Assembly: GCA_030847615.1 (NCBI GenBank)
Contig: JAUMIR010000001.1
Coordinates: 159,685,001 to 159,749,000 of the forward strand
Origin: Gambelia wislizenii
Taxonomy: Eukaryota > Chordata > Lepidosauria > Squamata > Crotaphytidae
Direction of reading: 5' to 3'
Length of the DNA stretch: 64,000 bases
The position numbers and the translations under genes were made by a program. Shown here piece after piece: positions 22,250 through 34,442 of the stretch. Position 1 is the first letter of the stretch. Every line of letters starts with the position of its first letter. The notes below the pieces were generated by a model. That model was not told the DNA's origin and did not search any database. It saw only the letters and a program-made list of their open reading frames with translations.

Positions 22250-25200
22250 TTACATTAAGCAAAGAAATATGTAAAATGGAGTTTGTAGTATTTTTCTCCT
22301 CCTGCCCTTCAAAATATTCTGTGCACTCTACATGCTGGAGACAGGCTTAAGTAGAATACTGACTTTGGCATTGCAGACCATTCATGCACAAAGACCTATG
22401 TTGGACAAGTCAACCGACTGCCCCATCTATTAAAGGGGGATCATACAACATAGCTTCAAAAGATTGTTGTAACTTTTATGTGAGAACCTCCCCCCCTCTC
22501 TCTCTGTGTATGTGAGAGAGAATTTTAAAATTAATATAATTACTTCATGCTTGCTGACATGAAGAAAACGATCATAGCACTGTCCTCAGAAAAGAGTTTT
22601 CTTGCAATACCATCTTAATCACCATTATAAACTGATTAAACGACTCATTTAAATAGCAATTCCAGTAGAAAAGTGGGTTGCTTTATGTATTCCAAAAGAA
22701 TCTGATTAACTCTTGGCATGAGTGAGGGTGGGATGTCATTCCATAGAAAAGAGATGATGAAAAGCAAATGCTGAGAGGTTTCTGAAAGTAATAAAATCAA
22801 TAACTGCTAACAGATGGTGGACATTTAGAAACAAAGGCAAAGAGGCGGAAGAGGAGATAATGAATTCTTTGAAGTGGTGAATCCAGTTCACCTGTTGTGT
22901 TATGCTCAGGGTTGGGTATACTCCATACATCCGTGCACATGATGTGACCCAGTAGGATCTGGAATCTGGCATGGAATTTGGGTCTTGAGGGGCAGCTTCA
23001 GGCATTACAATTTGCTACACAGAGATGAAACACCATAAAGGAAATTGTCATGTATGGAGCTGTACTCAGCACCTATGCTTTTGTTAGTGCCCCCTTTTTT
23101 TTTTAGAAAAGCAACTTTGTACCTTATATAAAAAAATTGGGGAAAGTCCTGATATACACAAGTACATTGTCTGTTTGAGGCCCTGAAGTTAAAAGAAACC
23201 GACACAATTTCAAGATGTGACAATCGCCAGGTTGCTGGTCAAAGCAGGGTGGAAGGATCATATTTAGAGTTTACCAAAGAAATCACTTTTACTTCCTCCA
23301 GATAATTTTTAATTAAATTGTTTCCTGTTGTTATTTTTAATGCATCTTTTTTTTAAAATGCACATTTTGGTAAAACAAACAGAACAAAATTCTCATGCAT
23401 TTGCAGGGGCTGGATTTAATAGGTTTAGCAGTTTTCAGCATGAAGAGGACCATGTGGTAGATGCTGTCAGGAAGCCTGTCCGTACTATGTCCTGCCAGGT
23501 CCTGCCATGGGTATGAGATGTCTGAAATTGTTGACAAGTTGGGAGGGGGATTGGAATGTGAGTACCTACCAGTTCCCAGGCTGGCTGGGTCATCACCACC
23601 TTGCTCCAAAGCTGTGCAGCTGTGTGAGCCTGGGAACTGAAGGGAGAAACAGTGGGATAGCCACAAGGCCAGGGGGAAGGAAACTCAAGTCTCTGTTTAA
23701 ACTGTATCAATTTTCCTATGTGTTAGTTCTGACAATGACTTGGAACCTGTTCACTTCTATGCCTTTGCAATAAATCATTTTTGAATAGTGATTGTTGTCT
23801 GAGTGACTTGAAGTTCAGGCAGGAACCTTACACCTGCCTTCAAAGTAGTTGCTAAAAGTGATAAGGCTGTTGAATTAGGCTCTGAAGGGGATTAAAAAAA
23901 AACCCTTTAAGGTTCATGAATGGAGTCTGATAGTAGATTGAATTTAGCAGTATATTTAATGATGCAGTGCTGGGTGGACTCTGGCTTGAGAGCCAAACAA
24001 GTAATTTAACCAACTTTAGTAGCATTCTCCCAAAAACATGAAGTGGTAGCAATTGAGAAACAGAAGGATGTGGCATAAAAACAACTCACAAATAAGGAGA
24101 AAACTATTCCCAAACTATGTACAGTACATCACACTTGTTCTTTGTATCTTATTCCTGTGTTCTAGCTGTTCCCATATCAGTAGAACATTCCAAGATGTTT
24201 TTGGAATATGGCTCAGAATGTGTAACTTAAATGGAAATCACTAGGAACCTACTGTTACCCTAACAGGTGGTCGGTGCTTTGAGACCCACCTAAGAAACAA
24301 AAAATCTAGATGGGGGAATTATTAGCTCAAACAGTATGCCTACGAGAGGAGGGTAACTGCAGGGACCTTTTCACCGATGCATACCAATACTACCTGCAGA
24401 GAACTCCAGTTTAAAGTGAAATAAAATGTCTTTAATAGAAATAACACAAAATGCATTCACACATGCAACACGTGTTCCCAAGAACCAAACAAGGCTGTTG
24501 AGAAGTAAGCCAGAAAGATTGGATAAAGGGAAAATAGGGTGATAGTTGCCAGTCTTGAAGAACAAAGTACTCAGCCAGAAGTCTGAAGGTGGCACTGGAG
24601 GTTCTGATCTGGAGGTCTGCTGAGAAAGAGAGTGGCTGGGTTTGTCCACAGTGGCACACCTTTCTATTGTTGTGGGACTAATATTTATACCCTGCTTCAT
24701 AACATGAAGGGGTACTCTGGCTAGGACAAAGCCTGGATGATTTTCCCACCCGATAAACAAAGGAAACTAAAACTTAGCTGATTGCTGTTAATGGCTGTGA
24801 GATAGGAATTGATGGGTTTATTCTGGGCAGGAGGAGGTATGAGGTGAGATTTCCTTAGGAGTAGATTTGGGAATGGTCACTTAATTATTTCATTGGATGA
24901 CTCATTGGTGAGGTGCCCAAGAAAGGATTAGCACATACCTCCTTACCGACTATGTTTACTGTGGGGCTTCCGTACAATCCTAACATGGGTTTCCTTGCCA
25001 TATCGTTTCTAAGACACATCCCAGGTCACTGTGACCCCCACCTGACCTTTTTGGTTCACCCTGGCCAAAGTGACCCCAAAAGTCTTCAATATTTCCAATT
25101 ATGAGAAATCATAGGGAGAGGGTAGTAGGTCATGCTAACAATGCAGTATTTTCTATGCCTAAGCAAGCTGTTTCCTTCATTATGACTGATTAATTAGGCC

Positions 25201-25734
25201 TTATGGCTGCTTTCTGAGTGTAGTGACCCTAATTCAACACCTAAAAAATGGCTGAATACACAGGCTTCCAATCCAGACTTTTAAGAGCAAAACACTCAGA
25301 GCCTTCTACCATGAAAGGATGAATCTGTTCATTTTGCTTTCTCCCACATGTGATCTTATTTAACTCCTAGGTTTTTTCTTGACCTAGGTTCCCTGTCATG
25401 CTACCCCTCATCAGATCAAACCTATTGTATAACAATTGCATTGGTTAACATTCATTTACAGGCTCAATTTAAATAGCTGGAAATAATGTTCTAAATCCAA
25501 TTATAAATCCAATTTGAGCAGACCCAGGGAATCAATTACTGAATGGTAAATGAACACTTACACAACTCTCATTGATTCATTGTGTCTACTTCAGTTGGGA
25601 CTAGCAATTGGATTAAGGCCAGTGCTTAAAAATCTGGCTCTATGTTATTTTAAAGTCTGCCTTCACCCAAATGACCCTGCTAGAGTCTCCAATCAGCATT
25701 AAAGCATGTGCTCTCTGGTCTATCATCAGCTTCT
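22250..25734. other. no gene recognised
   Basis: I see no exon-like or named-repeat signal. Open frames at 23337-23773 and 24371-24760 overlap each other on both strands and carry no domain motifs. A G-rich run near 22483-22496 and an A-rich run at 23889-23897 are simple sequence. Confidence 0.5.
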
Positions 25735-26235
25735 GTGCCTATTGTTTAGTGCCACAAACAGGGCTTTCTTGGTGGTGGATACAACAGCTGTGAGGTTTTC
25801 TCTCCTGTGAAATCTCTCAGAATTTTTAGACAGAATTTAAAGATGCATTTTTTCCAGAAAGTATTTTATGACAGGAGCTGCATCTGCACTGAAGAAATAA
25901 TGCAATTTGATATTGCTATGGAATTCTGGGATCTGTAGTTTTGTGAGATATTTAGTTTTCCCTATCAGAGAGCTCTGGTGCCACAACAAACTACAAATCC
26001 CAAGACCCCATAGGATGGAGCCATGACAGTTAAAGCGGTATCAAACTGGATTATTTCTGCAGTGCAGATGCAGCCTATGTCTGCTGTTTTTATTAGTTTT
26101 GCAGGGTTTTATTTTAATACTGCTGTTTTTTATTTGTTGTGTTATCATTCTGTAACATGTTATTGTTTTTAATTTCTAATGTAAGTTGCCTGGGGGGGGA
26201 TTTAAAAGCAGAATATAAATAATTTGAATAATTAA
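25735..26235 (+). mobile_element. L2-type LINE 3' end, split by a MITE
   Basis: At 25745-25872 the translation resembles the end of an L2-type ORF2 (a 'gctttcttggtggtgg' start of the conserved AFSVVAP-like block), with shifts. The 3' UTR continues at 26085-26235 with 'taagttgcctggggg' and 'agaatataaataa', a typical LINE end. A palindromic MITE (25876-26075) lies between. Confidence 0.6.
25876..26075. mobile_element. palindromic MITE
   Basis: Ends GCTGCATCTGCACTGAAGAA and, reversed, GCTGCATCTGCACTGCAGAA. Arms contain 'ggaattctgggatctgtagtt' and, inverted, 'aactacaaatcccaagacccc'. The closest relative in the window is 61589-61808. Confidence 0.8.
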
Positions 26236-27849
26236 GTGTTTTGGAGGGGGGCACAAACTAAACAAGCAAGTATAAAACAAGAGAACTGCAGAGTTTAGTT
26301 GCCCTTTCTCCTTTTAGAGTTAGGCCTTGTCTAGAATCTGTTTGCAATCTATGAATAAGTTTTAGACGTGTGAACCAGTAATGAAGAACAGAATGCTTTG
26401 GTCATCTGATAAATGGGGTCTGGAAAACCATTAGCCAAATCAATAGATTTGGGTTTAGAAGGTATAAATTCCCAGTGAGAACGTGTGGCTTAGAGATTTG
26501 AATCCTATACTATTAAAAATCGCCTTCATTTGACTGTTCCAATTTCACATGAAGATATCATGAAAAGCAGATTTATTCCAACAGATTCAAGATTCAGCTT
26601 GCAGGATGCATGAGAATGTATACCCCCAGATTCCAACCATGTGAACCATACGACATCCTTTTCAGCAACAATTGTTAGGAAAACCATGCATCTCCCACCA
26701 ACACCTTTTCTTCATATCACTTGCAGGCAACAGGCACAGCCCTGTTTAGGGCCATACGGCTGTCTGATAAGGGAAATGGCTCCATTAAATGGCTCTCCCT
26801 ATTTATTGAGGGGAAGGTATGAAGCTGAGGATAGCTAGTTCAATGTGCATTGACTGATTTTTCTCCTATTTTTTTGTCTGATGTAGAGCTTTCATATGCA
26901 AACATTTGCTACTGTTTTCCTCAGAAGCACAGCTGCTACTTTCAGTGAATCATATTTCTGCTAGCCAGTCAAGAAAAGGATGTGTGTGGTGCTGGGGATG
27001 GATAAAATTGACCTAAAATTGGCCACTGTGTGCTGTATAAACAGTAGCACATGAATCCTCTCACAGCTTATGGCAGGAAGAGGCCTGTCTCTTTGTTAGG
27101 CCTATGAACATTTCCTCATGTTCAAAGCATTTTCTCAGCTTTAGGAGTTCTCTCTATAAACAGAGCACCTTCTTCTTATCCCTTGCCAACTTGAACTCAG
27201 CATCATAGCCTTCAGTAATATTACCCCTTTTTTCCAGTTTTGCTTTCTGCAAAGTAGATCATCAAAAACTAAGTCTGAAGGGTGAAGTGGTATGGCAACT
27301 ATAATGTGCAGAGCAAGGTGGAAAGAGAGACGAGTGGAATTGTTTGTTGGTCTTAACAGGTGAAAAGCTGGATACTTGGCTCAGTGAAAAACTGGTGGGT
27401 GATAGTTTTGAACAGGACATCAGCACACATGTTGTTTGGAGGAAGAATACATACCTGTTCAGGTTTGTACTAATGGTGTAATTTTTCTGCTGAGCTATTG
27501 TTGGAACTAGAACAATTAGTGGAAAAGTGCCACACACACACACACACAAAAAGCCTTGGTCAACTACATTTTTATTGAGAAAATGTTTATTTTAATTCTC
27601 TTGATTTTGACATGATGTTCACATGGACTAATTTTTCACTTAATATTTTGCCTACTGTAGAGCCTATCTGGCTGAACTAAAAGTCTTACTAGAATACAGG
27701 TGAAAAATCCCATCCATGGCTTCACACTTCCATACCTCCAGCCCAATCCCAGTTTTGAGCTCAAGAAAGAAGGAAAAATCTGGATGAACTTCAGTAAACC
27801 CAGTAAATCTCATTCACCCAACCCACTGAAAGGGAATGAGTAAGGCCAG
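26236..27849. other. no gene recognised
   Basis: No coding or named repeat recognised. A (CA)n run lies at 27530-27548. Confidence 0.5.
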
Positions 27850-27852
27850 GAA

Positions 27853-28181
27853 GGACTTTTTCGGATGTCTAAAATGTAATGGAAGCAGCCTCGCCATGTT
27901 GCGAGGCTGCTGCACTGCAGGGCGTCCCTTTCGCATGACACCCATCCCTGCCGGTAGTGTTGCGGTACCGCAGGGACATTTGAGTGTTATATTTCGGTGA
28001 TATTTACTCACAAAAGTTGATCGTGAGTAAAAATTGCTGAAATATAACACTCAAATGTTCCTGCGGTACCGCAACAGTCCCGGCAGGGACGGGCATCATG
28101 CAAAAGGGACGCCCTGCAGCGCAGCAGCCTTGCAACGTGGCGAGGCTGCTTCCGTTACATTTTAGACATCCGAAAAAGTCC
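27853..28181. mobile_element. 329-bp near-perfect palindrome, Harbinger-like MITE
   Basis: Starts GGACTTTTTCGGATGTCTAA and ends with its inverse. GAA flanks both sides (27850-27852, 28182-28184). The two arms (about 155 bp each) match nearly base for base around a loop near 28010-28024 (GTTGATCGTGA). Features such as 'ggaagcagcctcgcca' occur inverted in the other arm. A second member is at 49192-49522. No coding capacity; a transcript would fold into a long hairpin. Confidence 0.9.
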
Positions 28182-28693
28182 GAAGACAGACAGACACATA
28201 CAGTAAGGACATTATTAGATGAGTGTCTAAAAATGCTGTAATGGTGCAAATGAAGATACTGGAAACATTGTGGCATTATAACACATTATCGCACGTAGCT
28301 GTAACCACTCAAAAGAAACACCATGGAATTATTGCATGACCACCAATACTGCTTTAAGAATGGGAGTGGGCGAGATTTCAGCGGTTCCCACGAGAAGATG
28401 AAATTATGCTTAGAACTCCATGAACTCCTTAATTAACAAAGTAAATGAACACACAAGCACTGAAAAAAATGTGCAAACTAAAGGGGACATTTCATAAAAA
28501 GAGTGTCCTGTGCTTCATTTTGACATTCTCACCCAGATGTTTACTTGCTGAGGACTGCCCATTCATGCTGTAATCTCGCGATTACAATGGGACATGGTTT
28601 CACATGCCATCAATACCACAAAAAAAGTGCTATTGATGATCTATTGATGGCTTGTCCCATCAATTAGAACTGATGCCCTTTTTACGGCGGAAT

Positions 28694-31600
28694 ACTACAA
28701 AGTTTTCGAGGAAGACATCGTGCCACATATGCATGTGATGTTAAATAAGATAAGGAGTGAAGGCATTCCAGAAACGTGGAAGAAGGCGGAAATAGTGGTG
28801 ATTCCGAAAGAAGGAAGAGATCCAACAGAGGTTAAGAACTATTGACCTATATCGCTATTAAATGTCGATTACAAGATCTACGCGTCAATTCTAGCAAACA
28901 GGCTTAAAAAAATATTGGTAGAGTTTATCCACCCGGACCAGAATGGTTTTCTTCCAGGAAGGACAATGACTTATAACATCAGGATGGCCTTGAATATACT
29001 GGAATACTTTGGGAAGAACAATGAGAAAAAGGCAGCAATAATACCAGCGGATGCAGAAAAAGCCTTCGATAATTTGAATTGGTCATTCATGAAAACTGTA
29101 TTGGAAGAGATAGGAGTTGGACAGGAGTTTCTACAAGGTATTAAACACATATATCAAAATCAAAAGGCACAGATAGTGATAAATGGTGAGAGATCATAGG
29201 AGATTAACATTCAAAAGGGCACTCGACAAGGTTGTCCATTGTCACCTCTTTTATTCATATTATCTATGGAAATACTTAGTAACCAAATAAGAGATGATAA
29301 GACAATTCCTGGATTAAAGCTTAAAGGACAAGAATATAAGACATTAACTTATGCGGATGATTTATTGTTAATATTACAAGATCCGATAGATAACATGACA
29401 AATCTATTGGAGATAATTAACAGATTTGGTCAATTATCAGGTTTCAAACTCAATAAGGACAAAACAGTTATAGTTCCTTTGAACTTAACAAAGGAAGAAG
29501 AAAAACAAATAGAAACTAATTCAGGATGTAAAATTGAAAGTAAAGCAAAATACTTAGGTATATGGATTAGTAAAAGAAACAGACAACTATATGAAAACAA
29601 TTATAAAAGAGCTTGGCAGAAAATAAAAGAGGATTTAGATAGGTGGCAGAAAATAAATTTATCTTTACTTGGGAGGATTGCGGTGGTCAAAATGAATATT
29701 TTACCAAAGATGATTTTTTTTGTTCCAAAACTTAGTTATCCTCTCTAATGAGAAACCTTTCGCATTATGGACCAGATATTTAAATAATTTTATCTGGAAT
29801 GGCCGCAAGCCAAGACTAAAATGGTCAACTTTATTAGACGCAAAAGAGAGGGGTGGGATGGCGCTCCCCAATCTTAAGGTATATTATGAGGCTTGTGGTT
29901 TAAAATGGATCGGTGATTGGATTAAATTAAAAAACTTAAGACTCTTAAACTTGGAAGGTGGTAATCTCAAATTTGGTATTCATTCATATATGTGGTACGG
30001 GAAGGCAAAAATAGATAAAGAATTTAGAAATCACACAGTGAGAGGTCCCCTGTTAAAGATATGGGAAAACATAAAACAGAAATTTTACAAAGGTATACCG
30101 ACATGGTTGTCTCCTGTTGAAGCCTTTCAGGCGAGATGGTCAAAAGCTGAAGAATGGATAAGATATAAAGATCTGATAGTATGGACAGATGAAAAAGATT
30201 ATAGGATTTTTACGAAGGAAGAGCTGCAAGGGCAAGGATATAAGATGACATGGTTTAGGTATCTCCAATTAAATGAGAGATTTAGAGAAGACAGTTCACA
30301 ATATGGATTTGAAAAGGATCAAAACGAAATCAATAAGATTGCCTGGGCCACAGATAAGGGTAAAATAGCAAAATTTTATAATATATTACTGTGAAGAGAG
30401 TTAGAGAAAGAATTGATAAAGTCCGCAATGATAAACTGGGCAAAGGACATCGGAGAATCAATTAATTTAGATGAGTGGGAAAATACTTGGAATAAGTCAA
30501 ACCGGTTTACGGCTAGTCAAGACCTGAAAGAAAATTTCTTTAAATTGGCTAATAGATGGTACCTCACACCAGTAAGGTTGAGTAAGATTTATAAACTGGA
30601 AAATAAGAAGTGCTGGAGATGTGATAAGGAGATTGGATCATTTTATCATATGTGGTGGAGGTGCCCAATCATAAAAGCATTCTGGGGAAAAATACATAGG
30701 ACAATACAGAAGATGTTGAAAATAAATCTTAGAATGGACCCAAAGTCCATTCTAAAATGGACCCGCTAATAGAGTATTATAACAAAAATTATGGAGATAA
30801 TAAGATTTTGGGGTTTAAAATGTGAATTTTAGTATTGTACTTAACAGTTATGTATTAATTAGTGACAATAAGAGAAATGATTGAAATTAATTAATGAATA
30901 TTACACTTGGAAGATTTGTATATTGAAATTAGACTAACAATAGATAATATAAATATAATTGCAGGAATTATTGTTGAGAGGATACTTAAGAAAAAATTCC
31001 TTAGAAAAGTATTTAGAGAGTTACGGGAAGTCTATTTTTAAAAGGGGGAGGGGGGTGGATGTATGTTTTTGTATGTGATTTGTATGTCTGTTATAAGTGT
31101 TACTGTTTATATTTGTGTCTGAAACTTTTTGAATAAAATTATTAATGTAATTTTTTTTTTTTTTAAAGAATGGACCCAAAGTTGTATCTTTTGAATATAA
31201 CTTCGGGATTAGAAAAGCAACTGGAAAAAGAACACTGGAGGGTCCTATTATATTTGGTTACGGTGGCAAGACTTAAAATAGCGGCTGAGTGGAAAAGGAA
31301 AGAAGCTCCAGGGATTGAAGGTTGGCTAGATAAACTGGAAGAAATGAAAAATAATGATAAATTATCACGAATGATAAATGAAGGTAAAATAACAGAATTG
31401 GATAATGAATGGAAGTTGGTATCGGAATATCTACGGAAACGTGGAAATAAGATACCTAATGCGAATGTAACATAAATGTAATGTGAGACTAATATATATT
31501 GTCATTAAAACTAAAGAAGGGAAAGGGGAAAAAGTGAAAAGAAGAGGGAATGGGGGAACCAAAGATTGTTAACAACAGAGGAATGGCAAAAGTACATGTG

Positions 31601-32089
31601 AAATTTTAGCAACTACATAAACGAGAAGGGAAGTAGAAGAATACAGATTGTATTAAGGAAGAGGAGGAAAGTAAAGATTTGTAAAAGAGGAGAAAAGCTT
31701 TAGGTCAATAAAGCAGTGGAGGTCAGAAGTAGAGGGCAGAAGAGAAAAAGTAAAAAGAGAAATTGTAATGAATAATAAGCGTGCCGGAATAAACACATAG
31801 TAAAAAGTGTACTGCAATAAAAGTAAAGTATAAAGTGTAAAAGTAAAGTATAAAGTGTGAGTTTAGAGTTTAGAGTATGTATTTAATGATTGACAGTTAT
31901 TACTACATTTAATGAATGTACTGTATTTAAGTTAACAGATAAAGGTGTTTAAGGGAGCACTGTATGAATATCATGATGTGATAATAGTTTTGATTTCTCT
32001 TTGTAATATCTGTGTACTTAAAGAAGGAGAAATATTTTTTTGTTCCTTGTAATCTTATGTAAATAAAGAATAATATGGGGTGGGGGGAA
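28694..32089 (+). mobile_element. 5'-truncated L1 LINE with nested insert
   Basis: ORF2 remnant of the L1 clade. In order: IPKEGRDPTEVKNY then a TGA stop then PISLLNVDYKIYASILANRL (about 28803-28905), DQNGFLPGRTMTYNIRMALN, DAEKAFDNLNW (about 29049), RQGCPLSPLLF, the YADD catalytic box (about 29350), SLLGRIAVVKMNILPK, and a C-terminal zinc-knuckle-like CWRC...H...C motif near 30610-30665. Frameshifts occur near 29740 and 30393. The last part of ORF2 resumes after a nested insert (30746-31166) and stops near 31472. A target duplication of 17-18 bp (AGAACTGATGCCYTTTTT) lies at 28676-28693 and 32090-32106. It has lost ORF1 and the endonuclease. Confidence 0.93.
30746..31166 (+). mobile_element. 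L1 3' UTR insertion nested in L1
   Basis: Bounded by a 15-bp duplication AGAATGGACCCAAAG (30731-30745, 31167-31181). The interior is AT-rich, with a G-rich tract 'gggggaggggggtgg' near 31044-31058 and 'gaataaaattatta' near 31130, as in L1 3' ends. The tail is about 14 T residues followed by AAA rather than plain poly-A. The first bases (tccattctaaaatggaccc) are an inverted echo of the target site. Confidence 0.8.
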
Positions 32090-32106
32090 AGAACTGATGC
32101 CTTTTT

Positions 32107-32742
32107 CATGGCTGGAGCACAGAGTAAGGTCACAAAGATGATGTTGTCCATTCACACTACCCTGACATCATAATTCCATGACTTTTGCCACATCTGATAA
32201 TGTCCTAAGAACACAGGAAACAAAAACACTTACCTGCAAAGATGAAATAAAAGCCAGATCTGCACTACTCCTATCAACATTACACCACACAAAAAAACCT
32301 GAGTCTTGTATATAAGATTGATAAATATAGGCCGGCATCCTGCATATCAGTTATGGATTCAGCTATGCTACATTTTCACAGCATGGCACTATTGGCATAG
32401 TCATAATCCAAGTAATGGAGATCTGTGGTACTGTTGAGTGCTGTGCTTTGGGATGAGGTGGCCAGCTCCCTCCTGCCCCTAGCTGCAGTGCAAGGAGGAG
32501 AAGTGACAGGTAATTTAGAAAAATCAGCAATGATAGTAGCACTGTTCAGCACCTGCTGCTTCCCAGAGGGGCCATCATACTCATGCTGTTCAGCTCCTTT
32601 TCTGTAACTCCCTCCAATGACTTCCATGATTTCCTGGCATTTCTCCACTGTACCAACTTAAAAGACTGCCCCCCCCCCTCAAAAGGAAATTGTGAGATAA
32701 ATGGAAAGGCAGATCACATTCAGAACACATTCAGAACAGCAA
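32107..32742. other. no gene recognised
   Basis: No recognised coding sequence or repeat. Opposed open frames at 32376-32648 and 32425-32607 lack motifs. Confidence 0.5.
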
Positions 32743-32745
32743 ACA

Positions 32746-33487
32746 GGGCTCATCTAAATGGACCAGAATATCCATTTAGAACTCCCCATCAGCATATCCT
32801 GACTGTGGATCTGGCCCATTCCTCCCCTGTTACTTGGATGAAATGGGCAGGAGTCCAGACAGGCACACCAGGCCATCCCTGCAGTCTCTGCCACCTCCTG
32901 CACCCCACTCTCCAGATCCAGGCGGGAGGCCTGCAGCATGTGAGCAAGGTCCCCTGCATGTGATCAGCTTGGGGCCCCTTCCTGGATCTGGAAGAGTGAG
33001 GCAGTCGGCAGCTACAGCTATGGGCCAGCGTGCCAGAACGGGCTCCTGCAGTCATGTAGGGCCTGATACATTTTATTTTGGCCAGAATGCATTTTAACAG
33101 GTATTTTTTTTTAAAAAAAAATTATCAGGCCCTACCCTGTCTCCCCCCACATCTTCTGATTTTATCACACTACTCTGTTATAGCAGTATTATTCCACTGT
33201 AACTGCTATGGCTGCCTCCTGTGCAATTCTGAGGTTTGTAGTTTAGTGAGGCCCAAGAGCTCTCTGGCTGAGAAACTGTCCTTCCCTAAACTGCAAATCC
33301 CAGGATTCCACAGGAGGCACCCAGAGCAGTTAAGGTAGAATAATAGCACTTTAACAGTGTAGTGTGATAATCTCCTTTGACCCAGTGGTCGTGAAGGCTG
33401 CCCAGGGGCAGAAAAGGGCTAAAGCCCAGGACTACAGGGCTCTAGGACTGGGGCAAGATGTAGTAAATTGCCCGTGTAGATAAGCCC
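32746..33487. mobile_element. Harbinger-like MITE with nested palindrome
   Basis: Ends GGGCTCATCTAAATGGACC and, reversed, GGGCTTATCTACACGGGCA. A perfect ACA duplication lies at 32743-32745 and 33488-33490. It is homologous to 57001-57554 over most of its length ('tcagcatatcctg', 'gcgggaggcctgcagca', 'ccctgcatgtgatcagc', 'cagggctc.a'). The palindromic MITE at 33163-33368 is inserted near its right side. The open frames on both strands are chance products of GC-rich DNA. Confidence 0.8.
33163..33368. mobile_element. palindromic MITE nested in MITE
   Basis: Ends CACACTACTCTGTTATAGCA and, reversed, CACACTACACTGTTAAAGTG. Arms hold 'ggctgcctcctgtgcaattct' and its inverse 'ggattccacaggaggcaccc'. 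The closest relative is 60370-60590. Confidence 0.8.
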
Positions 33488-33490
33488 ACA

Positions 33491-34442
33491 GTCTTCTTTG
33501 TTATATTCCTATATGAAAATCAGAAACAACCTGGGGGAGATCCCTCCTGTGAGAATGACTTTAATATGTTGCTCCACACTGGCTTATAAATTTTTGTTTA
33601 CAGAAATGGCTGGGTAGTGGCAAGAGTTGAATTTGAGCAAATCTTCCCCCACCTGGTTACTTACTGCTATTTCATACATGTACCAGGGTGCCACATAATT
33701 CAAGCCAAGTTTGTGTTTTGGTGGCCTTGTCACATCTTGCTTGATGCCTGGATTCAAAATAGCCCAGCAGCAGCAATACCTGTACGAAGAAAGATACGCC
33801 AGTTAATTTTTCTATCTAAATCCACTTATTTCTAAACATTATAAACAATCATGGTCATTTAGTCACATATAAAAGAAACAAAGATAATTATATTCATCTG
33901 CACTTATTAAAACACTTGATGTCAAAATTAATAACCATATTATATACACATGCACATATAATTTCTTAACTGGGTCTGTAGTATTTTTGATCCCCTATTT
34001 GGACAGAGTGAATGGGCTATATTTGGAATAATTAAGACTACTCTGAGATATTCCTTGATGGCTACAAAAACATAATTTAATAATAGTTTCAGTTGTATTT
34101 CTTAGGAAAAAAGTATTTTTTAGGACTTCAAAGTCAGGGATATCTATTTGGAATTATTAAAAAAACCTTTTAAATGAACTATTGCCCTCCTCCCCAGTTT
34201 ACACGGGGGTTACACTCCTGGGCTTACCTCAGATAGGTGAAACTGTATATATTAGTGAACCACCATAGAATTGTGCTGGAGGGCCTAGAAAATGACAACA
34301 GATGACTCCTCTCTAGGTATCTGGCATGACCCTATGGTCAATTTCTGGTGGTTCTCTATGGTCCTCCAGATGCCTAGAGAGACCTTTTCCCCTGATCGCG
34401 GGCAAGTGAAACCACGGGTATCCATCCCACATAAATGGTGGG
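33491..34442. other. no gene recognised
   Basis: AT-rich sequence with no recognised family. The 72-codon open frame at 33617-33832 has no motif. Confidence 0.5.

Noticed and set aside
23337..23773. Possible host exon from several overlapping frames
   Set aside because: No recognisable protein family, frames on both strands, and no convincing splice pattern.
27853..28181. microRNA precursor or assembly artefact
   Set aside because: The palindrome has target duplications and a sister copy elsewhere, so a MITE explains it; a hairpin RNA remains possible but untested.
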